From Calditrichia bacterium (GTDB lineage: Bacteria > Calditrichota > Calditrichia > JAJRVZ01), in contig JAGLYF010000059.1 in NCBI GenBank assembly GCA_023132435.1, forward strand, positions 1 to 40,638: a stretch of 40,638 nt of DNA, in the 5' to 3' direction. Both the position numbers and the translations under genes were made by a program. A model generated the notes under the pieces. It did no database searches and was not told where the DNA came from. It was given only the letters and a program-made list of their open reading frames with translations. Shown piece by piece: positions 16,294 through 25,485 of the stretch. Each line of letters begins with the position of its first letter. Position 1 is the first letter of the stretch.

Positions 16294-16758
16294 ATGAATG
16301 AAGATATACTTTCAAAGCAGATTGAAGCAGTAAACAAAGCATTCCACCAGATCTGGTTTGCAATAATGTTTAACCGACCCGATTATAAATCGGAAAATAT
16401 TCAAAAACTGTCATTTATAGAAATGCATCTTATTGGAATGGCTTATAAACACCCTGATATGATCCTTAAAGAAATTCGTGAATACTTGCGCATTCCACAA
16501 ACAACGCTCAGTAGTATTATTGCAAAACTGGAGAAGCAGGGAATTTTGCGTCGGGTAATTAATCATCGTGATATGCGTTCTTTTTCCCTGGAGGTAACCG
16601 ATGTCGGCAGGAAAATCCGGGATACACACAAAGAACACGATTTAAAACAAGCGAAGGAGTTAATTTTAGCTCTGGATGAAAATGAAAGGGATGAATTCAT
16701 CCGTATGTTCCAGAAAGTATCAAATAAAATGAGCCGGACACAAATTTCTGATGGATAG
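16294..16758 (+). CDS. MarR-family transcriptional regulator
   Basis: At 154 aa it has the MarR length and layout: a helical dimerisation start (QIEAVNKAFHQIWFAIMF), a winged helix with EIREYLRIPQTTLSSIIAKLEKQGILRR, the wing INHRDMRSFSLEVTDVG, and a C-terminal helix. Family members bind palindromes near their own gene and an efflux operon, and often release DNA on binding a phenolic or lipophilic ligand. Here the downstream genes are a barrel, an RND exporter and a LolA-like protein. Only weak ribosome site sequence precedes the ATG. Confidence 0.9.
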   Translation: MNEDILSKQIEAVNKAFHQIWFAIMFNRPDYKSENIQKLSFIEMHLIGMAYKHPDMILKEIREYLRIPQTTLSSIIAKLEKQGILRRVINHRDMRSFSLEVTDVGRKIRDTHKEHDLKQAKELILALDENERDEFIRMFQKVSNKMSRTQISDG

Positions 16759-16816
16759 TAAAAAACTCAGTTTTGTAAAAATTAACATAAGGGCATTTTT
16801 TTTGAAACATATATAC

Positions 16817-16826
16817 CGATATTCGT
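16817..16826 (+). promoter_or_regulatory. shared motif CGATATTCGT, copy 2 (barrel/RND promoter)
   Basis: This second exact copy lies in ATATACCGATATTCGTATAT, a partial palindrome, about 170 bases before the barrel gene. The 233-base gap 16759-16991 also has a possible short leader frame (see rejected list) and no other gene. Confidence 0.5.
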
Positions 16827-16991
16827 ATATAATGAATGACGATATAAATCATTAAAGTGTAAAAAAAGGTTATGAAAACATTTTTTTTAGATAATTATAG
16901 CGAGTATCGCACATCACTAAATATGTATAATAATAATTATACAATTAACCGAATTTGGTTATGAAAAATTTAATCATGATTCGGAGAAAAA

Positions 16992-18302
16992 ATGCTTAAT
17001 AAATTAATTCTAATTTTACTTTTAACCACTTTTAGTTTGCCGGCACAAAGCCTTTTTGACGATGCCTTGCAGGAAGATTCCTCTTCCTCAACCGCACTCA
17101 ATTATGAATTGAACGGATATGTTCGGGGCGACATTTATGTGGGTCCTGTTCCGGAAAAATCCGGGTACGAAACCAAAGACAGGTATGGAGAAGCGGTTTT
17201 TAAACTTCGCCTGCGCAAAGGTCAGTGGGGAGATGCCTATAGCGAATTGCGATTTCGCAACAACAACGATGAAAGCTCGACTTCCACTTTCATCCTGCGC
17301 GAAGCCTACGTAAACGCTTATACGGGACCTTTTGATATGCGCATCGGGCAGCAGGTGGTACAGTGGGGTAAGGCGGATGGATATAATCCAACCAATGTAA
17401 TCACACCAATAAATTTGCTTATTTTTTCCCCTGATGAAGATGACCGCCGGATTAGCAATATTCTAATCCGTTCCTATTATAACTGGTCTGAATTTCGTCT
17501 GGAAGCCATCTGGATTCCGGTTTACGAACCATCGGTATTGCCCTTCACGAACGTCCAATTGCCGGATGGCATTCAACGCGGCGAAGCGGATTATCCTAAT
17601 GAAGAAATTAAACATAGTTCCCTTGCCCTGAAGTTGCACTTTGAAGGGACCTCCGTCGACGGTTCTCTTTCATATTATAACGGGTTTCTGCCCATGCCCG
17701 GCCTTTCAGCCTTTACGGAAAATAACAATCTGAATATTTATCCATCTGCTTACCGTGTACAAATGGTGGGCGCTGATTTTTCAACTACAATCGGGGCTTT
17801 CGGATTACGTGGAGAATTTGCTTACAGAAAACCGGATAAAAAGGAGAATACCTGGCAATCCATTCCCCACAGGCAGGTCGAGTATATTTTAGGGCTGGAT
17901 CGCGAGTGTGGTAATTTCAGTCTGATTGTTCAATACATCGGTAAACATGTTTTCGAATATAAGGATCTTCCTCAAATCCGGCAAAGCAGGCCGGAATTCA
18001 TCAAATATAAAATCGCCCTTTGGAACCGGATGCTTTCCGGTCAGCTGAAAGAATGGAGCAACGCCATTTCTTTTCGCCCTGCCTTAAAATGTTTTCACGA
18101 AACACTTGAACTGGAACTGTTGGGACTAATCAACTTCAGTACAAAAGAAATCTTCATCAAACCAAAAATCAGTTATGATTTCGCGGATGATCTACGAGTC
18201 ACCGCCGGAGCTCAGATTTATCACGGGCTGGAGGACACACTTTTCGGCATGCTGGATGAATACAGAAGCGCAGGATTTGTCGAATTGAGAGCATCATTTT
18301 AG
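16992..18302 (+). CDS. outer-membrane beta-barrel protein (DUF1302-like)
   Basis: A short signal peptide (MLNKLILILLLTTFSLPAQS) is followed by a 436-aa barrel-like sequence with regular strands and a C-terminal FVELRASF ending in Phe. Features like LNGYVRGDIYVG, LRFRNNNDESSTSTFILREAYVN, FDMRIGQQVVQWGKADGYNP and SNILIRSYYNWSEFRLEAIWIPVY match DUF1302-type outer-membrane proteins that travel with RND exporters and LolA-like proteins. GGAG lies before ATG. The RND gene starts 9 bases after its stop, so the two are co-translated. Function: probably the outer-membrane channel or lipid/solute receptor of the exporter; inferred from context. Confidence 0.82.
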   Translation: MLNKLILILLLTTFSLPAQSLFDDALQEDSSSSTALNYELNGYVRGDIYVGPVPEKSGYETKDRYGEAVFKLRLRKGQWGDAYSELRFRNNNDESSTSTFILREAYVNAYTGPFDMRIGQQVVQWGKADGYNPTNVITPINLLIFSPDEDDRRISNILIRSYYNWSEFRLEAIWIPVYEPSVLPFTNVQLPDGIQRGEADYPNEEIKHSSLALKLHFEGTSVDGSLSYYNGFLPMPGLSAFTENNNLNIYPSAYRVQMVGADFSTTIGAFGLRGEFAYRKPDKKENTWQSIPHRQVEYILGLDRECGNFSLIVQYIGKHVFEYKDLPQIRQSRPEFIKYKIALWNRMLSGQLKEWSNAISFRPALKCFHETLELELLGLINFSTKEIFIKPKISYDFADDLRVTAGAQIYHGLEDTLFGMLDEYRSAGFVELRASF

Positions 18303-18311
18303 GAGTTAATA

Positions 18312-20600
18312 ATGGATATGAATAATTTATCAGAGAAAATAATCAAATTTCGCTGGCTGATTATAGCCGGTTTTGTCCTGATAACCGTTTTGCCGGCCAG
18401 CCAGATACCTAAAGCCCGGATGAATCCGGATATGTTGACCTACTTGCCGGAGAAAATGGATTCCCGGCTGAATAAAAGTCGCATTGAAGAACTATTCGGC
18501 GGCTCAGAGATGATAATGGTTCTGGTAAAATCGGATGATGTGCTTAAATCGGAAACTCTTAAACGTATCAAAAAAATGTCCCGCCAGATGAAACGGATCA
18601 AAGGGATTGATAAAGTGATGTCCCTGTTTGAGCTGAAGCATATCAAAAGCGAAGATGGAGCAATAATTGTCAATCCGGCTGTCAAACGGATTACCGGGAA
18701 TGATGTTGACTGCATGATTTTACGTGATGAAATTCGTGAAAACGATATGGTTTATGGCAATGTGGTATCCAAAGATTTTCAGGTTACGGCGGTTATAGGC
18801 ATGGTGGAAACAGGTACATCGGATGAAATTTTGTTAGCTGAAATTGAAAAGCTCATTCAGAATAATCCTGGTGATGAAGAAGTCCTTATCGGCGGAACAC
18901 CCTATTCACGTTATAACACCGGCCACAATACAAAAAAAGATTTAGGTCTGTTACTACCGCTGGGCCTGCTAATCATGCTGGTGTTTCTGTATATCTGCTT
19001 CAAACAGTTGCGTGGTGTTTTTCTGCCATTTTTAGTCGTACTAATGTCGATTCTTTTTTCAATGGGATTGATCCCTTTACTTGGTTGGGAATTAACGGTA
19101 ATAACAATAATTCTGCCGGTTATATTAATTGCCGTTGCTAACGATTACGGCATCCACATGATCGCCAAATATCAGGAAGATAATATTCCAGGCAATACTT
19201 TTAATAAAAAAGAATTGGCCAAACGCATGTTTCGCAGCCTTGGGCTACCCATCTTACTTACCGGAATAACCACCATGGTTGGAATGCTGTGTTTGCAGGG
19301 CCATATTATGATTCCTGCCGGGCAGTTGGGTATTTTGGCTGCAGCGGGTATTTTATTTGCCCTGGCCGCCAGTCTGTTTTTTATTCCTGCCGTGATCTCA
19401 TTGCTTCCTAAAACCAAACCGGTTATTTTGACTGATTCCACCGGCCGTAAAAAGCCTGTATTGGAACGTATACTTGCTTTGTTTGGAAATCTTGTAACGG
19501 ATCGGCCTAAAACAGTGATTCTATGCGCTCTGCTTTTTTGCACCCTCACCTCAGTCGGGATATTTTCCGTTTCTGTGAATACTGATCCGATTAATTACTA
19601 TGAAAATGATCATCCGGTGGCCGTTTCAGCAAATCTGATCAACAAGAAACTTGGTGGATTTTTTCCGGTGTCTGTTGTTTTTAAAGGCGATATCAAAAAT
19701 CCGGCTATTCTGAAAAAAATAGACCAATTGGGAAAAGAAATCGGCGCATATCCAGAAGTAGATAATACCATTTCAATTGCTCGTGTTGTAAGGCAAATGA
19801 GTCGTGTGCTCAATGATAAAGACGAAGCAGGATATGATGCTATCCCTGAAACCCGCAATGCTATCGCACAGTACTTTGAACTATACAATATGAGCGGCGA
19901 TCCGGATGATTTTGAAAAAATGGTCGATTTTACCTATGAACACGCCATCATCACTGCCCGAATTAACACTTCCAGCACACCCGTACTGAGGCGGGTTGTC
20001 GACCGAATAAGAGATAGAATAGAGAATGATCCCGATATTTATATGGTGGGCGGTATCGCTGATGTTTTTTCGGACCTCTCAGCCAAAGTAGTCAGCGGAC
20101 AGTTTATCTCACTTGCTCTGGCTTTGGTTGTGGTTACCTTGCTTTTGATGGTTCTGTTCCGCTCTTTTTCTGCAGGAATCATTACTGCCATTCCATTGGT
20201 GCTCTCTATGGTCATTCTTTTTGGTTTGATGGGCTTGCTGAATATCGAACTTAATGTGGTTACTGCCTTGTTATCATCCATTATGATTGGGGTAGGCATC
20301 GACTATACTATTCATTTCCTGTGGCGTTATAAAGAAGAACTCCATAACGAATTGTCATATTCAGAAGCCGCTAAACATACGCTGCTGAGTACAGGCCGGG
20401 GTATCATGTTTAATGCTTTTTCGGTAATCATCGGTTTTGTTGTGCTGTTAATGTCCAGTTTTGTGCCGGTCCGTTTTTTCGGCTTTCTGGTAGTAGTTTC
20501 CATTTTTGCCTGTCTGATCGGCGCGCTGGTAGTCATCCCGGCTCTGGTTATCGTTTTAAAACCAAAATTCCTTGAACCCAAAGCAGCAAAAGTTCTATGA
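18312..20600 (+). CDS. RND-superfamily exporter, MMPL/HAE3-like
   Basis: The 762-aa protein has the two-fold RND layout: an N-terminal membrane helix (about 10-30), a periplasmic loop, a helix cluster (about 210-360) with a VILIAVANDYGIHMIAKY segment, a second loop, and a second cluster (about 600-745) with IMIGVGIDYTIHFLWRYKEE. The Asp in NDYG/GIDYT is the usual proton-relay site. Such proteins export lipids, hydrophobic compounds or biosynthetic products across the inner membrane using the proton gradient. GGAG precedes ATG and the gene is coupled to the barrel gene. Substrate is not identifiable. Confidence 0.9.
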   Translation: MDMNNLSEKIIKFRWLIIAGFVLITVLPASQIPKARMNPDMLTYLPEKMDSRLNKSRIEELFGGSEMIMVLVKSDDVLKSETLKRIKKMSRQMKRIKGIDKVMSLFELKHIKSEDGAIIVNPAVKRITGNDVDCMILRDEIRENDMVYGNVVSKDFQVTAVIGMVETGTSDEILLAEIEKLIQNNPGDEEVLIGGTPYSRYNTGHNTKKDLGLLLPLGLLIMLVFLYICFKQLRGVFLPFLVVLMSILFSMGLIPLLGWELTVITIILPVILIAVANDYGIHMIAKYQEDNIPGNTFNKKELAKRMFRSLGLPILLTGITTMVGMLCLQGHIMIPAGQLGILAAAGILFALAASLFFIPAVISLLPKTKPVILTDSTGRKKPVLERILALFGNLVTDRPKTVILCALLFCTLTSVGIFSVSVNTDPINYYENDHPVAVSANLINKKLGGFFPVSVVFKGDIKNPAILKKIDQLGKEIGAYPEVDNTISIARVVRQMSRVLNDKDEAGYDAIPETRNAIAQYFELYNMSGDPDDFEKMVDFTYEHAIITARINTSSTPVLRRVVDRIRDRIENDPDIYMVGGIADVFSDLSAKVVSGQFISLALALVVVTLLLMVLFRSFSAGIITAIPLVLSMVILFGLMGLLNIELNVVTALLSSIMIGVGIDYTIHFLWRYKEELHNELSYSEAAKHTLLSTGRGIMFNAFSVIIGFVVLLMSSFVPVRFFGFLVVVSIFACLIGALVVIPALVIVLKPKFLEPKAAKVL

Positions 20601-20620
20601 AAAATAGGATTAAAAGATGA

Positions 20621-20670
20621 AACCACAGAGACCTCAGAAAAACACTCCGTGTACTCTGTGGTTATTTTTT
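20621..20670 (+). terminator. AACCACAGAG hairpin with T-run after the RND gene
   Basis: Arms AACCACAGAG (20621-20630) and CTCTGTGGTT (20654-20663) flank 23 bases and are followed by TTATTTTTTA. It looks like an intrinsic terminator but is also one of the genome's CCACAGAG repeats (see 24904-25000). It would separate the LolA-like gene from the RND operon, or reduce its level. Confidence 0.55.
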
Positions 20671-20702
20671 ACACATACCTTATGTTTCAAAGGAGCAATA
20701 TC

Positions 20703-21500
20703 ATGAAAACCAAAATATATGCAGTCATTCTATCACTCGTTTTTTCTGTTGTAGCATTACGTGCCCAATCGCAATTGACCGGCCAGCAGATTCAGGAAAA
20801 ATCCATTGAAGCCACACGGGTCGCCGGGGTTGAAGCGGTTGCCACCATGACTATCATTGATAGAAAAGGTCGTCAACGTGTACGCAAACTGGCCCAAATA
20901 TCCAAATTATATGACAACGGTAAAACCGAAAAGAAACTGATCCGCTTTCTGGCCCCGGCCGATGTGAAAGGCACCGGTTTCCTGACCTTCGATTACCGTG
21001 AAAATGATGACGATAAATGGCTTTATATGCCGGCTCTGAGAAAGACTCGGCGTATTGTCAGCTCAGAGAATGCTAAAAGTTTTATGGGCTCAGAATTTTC
21101 CTATGCCGATATGACGCCACCGACCGTTGAAGACTTTACATATAAGATTTTAGGTGAAGAAGAAATTAATGGCGTCCTGTGTTGGAAAATAGAAATCACC
21201 CCAAAAGATGATGATATTGCCGATGAAAATGGTTTCTCAAAAAAAATATCTTATATCGGGAAGCAGAATTATGTGATCCGCAAAGTGGTATATTTTGACC
21301 TCGATGAGGAACTGCATAAAGAGTTTACCGTCTATGAAATAAAAGAACTGGACATCCAAAACCGTAAGTACCGTTTGATGCACATTGAAATGGAAAATAA
21401 ACAGAGTGACCGGAAATCTATTATGAAAGTGGAAAAAATAAAGTTTAAACCGAATGTAAAAGATGAGTATTTCACTACACGGTACCTCGAGCGTGAATAA
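20703..21500 (+). CDS. LolA-like outer-membrane lipoprotein-sorting protein
   Basis: A signal peptide (MKTKIYAVILSLVFSVVALRAQ) leads into the LolA-like fold of this RND-linked family: VATMTIIDRKGRQRVRKLAQ, KLIRFLAPADVKGTGFLTFDY, DDKWLYMPALRKTRRIVSSENAKSFMGSEFSYADM, and ILGEEEINGVLCWKIEITPK. Family members act in the periplasm and carry lipid or lipoprotein from the exporter to the outer membrane. ATG at 20703 is preferred over an earlier frame start because AGGAG lies just before it and the signal peptide begins there. A terminator-like hairpin lies between this gene and the RND gene. Confidence 0.88.
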   Translation: MKTKIYAVILSLVFSVVALRAQSQLTGQQIQEKSIEATRVAGVEAVATMTIIDRKGRQRVRKLAQISKLYDNGKTEKKLIRFLAPADVKGTGFLTFDYRENDDDKWLYMPALRKTRRIVSSENAKSFMGSEFSYADMTPPTVEDFTYKILGEEEINGVLCWKIEITPKDDDIADENGFSKKISYIGKQNYVIRKVVYFDLDEELHKEFTVYEIKELDIQNRKYRLMHIEMENKQSDRKSIMKVEKIKFKPNVKDEYFTTRYLERE

Positions 21501-21630
21501 ATTCAATTGGCTAAACAATTAACCTGATCTATTCATAGCGCGGTGAACCGCAAGTGCCTAAAGTTAAAAGTGATCTAAAGTGACTAAAATAATTTTGCTA
21601 AAAAAACAAAGTTTTTGGTTATAACATCAT

Positions 21631-24600
21631 CTATTCTGGTCTTTTTACCCGAATAGGGTCAGCGGGTTGGGGCAAGATTTTCACTTCTTTCTCTTTGAGT
21701 AATTCCAGCGCAATTTCAACCGCTTTTTCAAGTTGAGGATCATGCCCCTGATTGACCAGTTTTGATTCCTGCTCAACTTCAATATCCGGTGCGACACCTT
21801 CGTTTTCTATATCCCACTCACCGTTAAGATTATAAAAGCCACCGCGTGGTGCTGTAATGTAACCGCCATCAACTAAAGCTGGTACATCCCAGATACCAAC
21901 CAGGCCTCCCCAGGTGCGCGTTCCCACCAGTGGTCCGATTTTTTTCAACCTGAACATGTAAGGAAGCATATCACCTCCGGAACCTGCTGCGTCATTAATA
22001 ATCATTACTTTTGGCCCGTATAAGGCAGCATTGGGCGCCAAAAACGGCTGCCGATCACCAACCGGATTATTGAAGTAGCCAAGAAGTTCCCTGGATAGAA
22101 GGTCAACTATATAATCAGCGATATATCCCCCACCGTTAAATCGCTCATCAATAACAGCACCTTTTTTGTCCTTCTGGGCAAAATAATAACGATTAAAACT
22201 TTTGTATCCTGCAACCGATGTATTAGGCAACCAAACGTATGCCAATTTACCTTTGGACATTTCGTCCACTTTGCGACGGTTGTTCTCGATCCAGGCAAGA
22301 CGCCGCAAACCGGTTTCATCTTTAACCGGGACAACTGTCACCTCACGGGCGCCGTCCATACTCGGTTTACCGTTAACTTTAATTGTAATTTGCTTCTCGG
22401 CTGTCTGATCGAAAAGACTGTAAAGATTCATTTTGTCTGTTAATTCCACCCCCTTAACCGTGAGTAGATAATCGCCTTCGCGTACATCGATCCCCGGACT
22501 GCTTAACGGAGCACGTAGATCCGGGTTCCAGTTTTCACCTGTATATATTTTTTCAATGAGGAATCTTCCGTTTTCAATTTTATAATCTGCACCAAGTAAA
22601 CCTACCGGGACTTTTTCGACATCCGGCAGATCACCGCCACCGGTAAAAGAGTGCCCTATAGAAGTTTCACCACCAAGAATATCAAGAATATAAGTAAGAT
22701 CGGTACGATGACGTACATGATCGACCCAGGGTGCATAGGTCTTGTATGCCCAGTCTAAATCCAGTCCATGTACATTTTCTACATAAAAGTAGTCACGCTG
22801 GAAGCGCCAGGCCTCCCGGAATATCTGTTTCCACTCAGGGGTTGGATCCACTTTCATTTGCATTTCTTCCGTTTTTATTTTCCCTTCCCCGGATTTAACC
22901 TCATCATTCGCATCCGCAATAAACCATTGATTGTCTTTCGTAGAATAGAGCAGTTTTTCACCATCATGGGAAATCTCATAGTTATAAACACCACTCACAA
23001 CATCTTTTGCCTCACGGTCTTTGAGGATATAGCGATGAAGTTTAAGACCTTCTTCGTTAGGGATGGCTTCCAAATAGAACACTGTACCTTCTTTTCCCGT
23101 ATTCAGACCACGATAATCCCTCGCAGGAACGTCCAAAGCCAGGATCCTTTGGTCAATCCCTTTAAAATCAATCTTAACTTCCGGTTTCTTTTCTTTGTCT
23201 TTCTTGTCATCTTCATCCTCATCTTCGGTCTCATTTTCTGCACTTTCGTCATCACTTTCCGGAAGTAGTGGTGAAGGTTCATCTGCCGCAAGAACAGCCA
23301 TATAAATAGCTCTTCGTATTGGCCGTTCAAGGGAACTTAAATCCAACCAGCCTACATTCAATCCGAAATCCGTACTCGAAAGAAAATAAAGATATTTACC
23401 GCCGGCATCCCAGGCCGGGGATTTACAATCAGACAATCCATCGGTTAGTTGAAATGACTTTTCCCGGTCTAAAGAATAAACAAAGATGGCATTATATTGA
23501 TTGGTTAATCGTTTTGTATATGCGATCCATTTAGAATCAGGTGACCACTCAGGATAAATAGTCCGTTCCGGATGAGCAAAACCTTCGTTATCGATAAGAA
23601 CCGCGTCACCGTTCGCGATATTCAAAACCCATAAATTACGATCGGTATCAACGAAGCTGATATACCTGGAATCAGGTGACCATACCGGTGTATAATAGAA
23701 AGTAGGATTTTCAAGTTTAATCTTCTTTTTATTCTGACCGAATTGATCGGTGATGACTAATTGATATTCACCACCTTCATCTGAAAACCAGCTAATTTGT
23801 TCACCATCGGGGGACCAGGCAGGATTCCGATCAGCAATTCCGGAGCTACTGGTAAGATTGCGAACATCACCTTTTTCAGCCGGTATAGTAAAGATATCAC
23901 CCCTGGCTTCAAACACGGCCCTTTTCCCACTTGGAGAAAACGCGAAAGCGGTTACTCGCGAATCTACTTTTTCCCAATGAGGACGGGCCCATGGAAAGTC
24001 ACCACGAACGACGATGGATAGTTTTTGAGGTTTGCCGTTCGTTGGATCAAGAACATAAAGATAACCTCCATTCTCAAAAATGAGTTTATTGTCGCCGGAT
24101 TCCAGATTTTTACAATCAAATTCTTTAAAAAAAGTGACCTGGTTTAAAACTTTTGTTTGAATATTATAGGACCAGACATTCATGGCAAAATCACGATCGC
24201 TCAGGAAATATATGACATCACCAATCCATACCGGATTTTTATCGTTTGCTCCATCCCACGGTAATTTCTGCTCTTCATAAGTTTTTAAATCGATAATACG
24301 GATGGGATTGTTTTGTCCGCCGCGGTAATTACGCCATTCTTTTTCCCAGGGAAATATTTTTTGATAAACGATTTTTTGACCATCCGGGGAGAACTTACCC
24401 TCAGCAATTCGGGGGATTGGTAATGGCTTTGGCATTTTCTCTTCGATATTTATGGTCCAGAATTTAATAACTCTTCCAATTGGAGCGCTTCCGCGGCTAG
24501 ATGCAAACATAATACGCTTTCCATCATGGCTCCAACCCCGGACCACATCGACAGCCGGGTGCCAGGTAAGTCTGGTCGGTTCACCCCCTTCAACAGGAAT

Positions 24601-24876
24601 GATATATACATCGGTATTGCCATCATATTCTGCAGTAAAAGCAATTAACTTCCCATCAGGTGAAAAATGAGGATTTGTTTCAATTCCGGGGAAGGTTGTC
24701 AGTCGCTGAGTATTATTGCCGATTCGATCAGCAACCCAAATATCATTGGCGTATACAAACGCGATATGTTCATCGCTGATATCGGGATTGCGTAACAGAC
24801 GGGTCTCCTGTGCCGAAAGTTGGAGCGAAAAGACGGTTAGAAAAATTATAATGGGATGAATGTAATGATGGCTCAT
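21631..24876 (-). CDS. tricorn protease homologue (periplasmic S41 protease with beta-propellers)
   Basis: The 1,081-aa protein starts with a signal peptide (IIIFLTVFSLQLSAQ). Residues about 25-530 contain repeated WD/TolB-like strands (HFSPDGKLIAFTAEYDG, WSHDGKRIMFASSRG, WSPDGEQISWFSDEGG), forming the propeller region. A strongly acidic linker of D/E/K residues is at about 540-570. A TSIGHSF motif near 740, a PDZ segment (about 790-850) and the S41 core (NDAAGSGGDMLPYMFR near 965; ENEGVAPDIEVE near the end) complete the tricorn plan with Ser, His and acid residues present. It degrades peptides. GAGGAG precedes ATG. It is a single gene, not clearly in an operon. Confidence 0.93.
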   Translation of the reverse strand: MSHHYIHPIIIFLTVFSLQLSAQETRLLRNPDISDEHIAFVYANDIWVADRIGNNTQRLTTFPGIETNPHFSPDGKLIAFTAEYDGNTDVYIIPVEGGEPTRLTWHPAVDVVRGWSHDGKRIMFASSRGSAPIGRVIKFWTINIEEKMPKPLPIPRIAEGKFSPDGQKIVYQKIFPWEKEWRNYRGGQNNPIRIIDLKTYEEQKLPWDGANDKNPVWIGDVIYFLSDRDFAMNVWSYNIQTKVLNQVTFFKEFDCKNLESGDNKLIFENGGYLYVLDPTNGKPQKLSIVVRGDFPWARPHWEKVDSRVTAFAFSPSGKRAVFEARGDIFTIPAEKGDVRNLTSSSGIADRNPAWSPDGEQISWFSDEGGEYQLVITDQFGQNKKKIKLENPTFYYTPVWSPDSRYISFVDTDRNLWVLNIANGDAVLIDNEGFAHPERTIYPEWSPDSKWIAYTKRLTNQYNAIFVYSLDREKSFQLTDGLSDCKSPAWDAGGKYLYFLSSTDFGLNVGWLDLSSLERPIRRAIYMAVLAADEPSPLLPESDDESAENETEDEDEDDKKDKEKKPEVKIDFKGIDQRILALDVPARDYRGLNTGKEGTVFYLEAIPNEEGLKLHRYILKDREAKDVVSGVYNYEISHDGEKLLYSTKDNQWFIADANDEVKSGEGKIKTEEMQMKVDPTPEWKQIFREAWRFQRDYFYVENVHGLDLDWAYKTYAPWVDHVRHRTDLTYILDILGGETSIGHSFTGGGDLPDVEKVPVGLLGADYKIENGRFLIEKIYTGENWNPDLRAPLSSPGIDVREGDYLLTVKGVELTDKMNLYSLFDQTAEKQITIKVNGKPSMDGAREVTVVPVKDETGLRRLAWIENNRRKVDEMSKGKLAYVWLPNTSVAGYKSFNRYYFAQKDKKGAVIDERFNGGGYIADYIVDLLSRELLGYFNNPVGDRQPFLAPNAALYGPKVMIINDAAGSGGDMLPYMFRLKKIGPLVGTRTWGGLVGIWDVPALVDGGYITAPRGGFYNLNGEWDIENEGVAPDIEVEQESKLVNQGHDPQLEKAVEIALELLKEKEVKILPQPADPIRVKRPE

Positions 24877-24903
24877 ACTGTTCTCCTCTTCAAATCATTG
24901 GTA

Positions 24904-25000
24904 GTGTAAAAAATAACCACAGAGCACACAGAGTAATTATTTGATATTTAATAACTTAAACGAGTTTATTCTTTTCTCCCCCTCTGTGTACTCTCAAATT
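24904..25000. repeat. ACCACAGAG / CTCTGTG inverted repeat
   Basis: AACCACAGAGCACACAGAG near 24917 pairs with CTCTGTGTACTCT near 24983. Its left side, GTGTAAAAAATAACCACAGAG, also matches the reverse complement of 20646-20673. The motif is a common intergenic repeat in this window. Confidence 0.65.
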
Positions 25001-25212
25001 TTTAACATATAATTCCTCGTTTTATTCGATCTTTTGATTAATTTACATTTCCCTAAATAACCTGGATTCACTAGCAGAAATTCTTCTTACTCACATCCCA
25101 TTCATATAAACAAAAAATAAGCAAGTAAACCAGGGATTAGATCCTGGTGTTTTTCCATATCATAAATAACCATTCTACCAATATTAATTTTATAATAGAT
25201 CCTTTTAGAGTA

Positions 25213-25300
25213 TCACGCCAGCAGGCAGCCTGCCCGCCAACTGGCGGGGATCCGCCCTCCGGCGGACACAGAGTGTTTTTCTGTGCCCTCTGTGGTTTCG
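25213..25300. repeat. GC-rich palindromes plus ACAGAG repeat
   Basis: Successive hairpins are GGCAGCCTGCC, CCCGCCAACTGGCGGG and TCCGCCCTCCGGCGGA, followed by CACAGAG...CTCTGTG. The remainder of 24877-25485 is AT-rich, with inverted ACACTACCAA motifs near 24890 and 25335 and no gene. Confidence 0.6.
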
Positions 25301-25485
25301 TATTATTATCCCTTTTTTCATTTTTTCATAGAACTTTTGACACTACCAAATCATTTAGCTAAAGTAGAATATATAAAAAATGAGAAAATAAAAAAAACAG
25401 AAGTTTACACCGACCTAAACAAGAATTTCAATAAAAGACAGTCCCGTGTATTTTACAACATCATAATCATTGCCCGGCGCAGGTG

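Noticed and set aside
16872-16964. 30-codon frame (MKTFFLDNYSEYRTSLNMY...) upstream of the barrel gene, with an AAGG before it
   Set aside because: No family match and no conservation evidence; low-complexity AT-rich DNA gives such frames by chance. A leader peptide remains possible but unsupported.
22768-23268. 166-codon plus-strand frame inside the tricorn gene
   Set aside because: It is the antisense of the acidic linker and neighbouring coding region, giving an F/I-rich shadow with no start signal.
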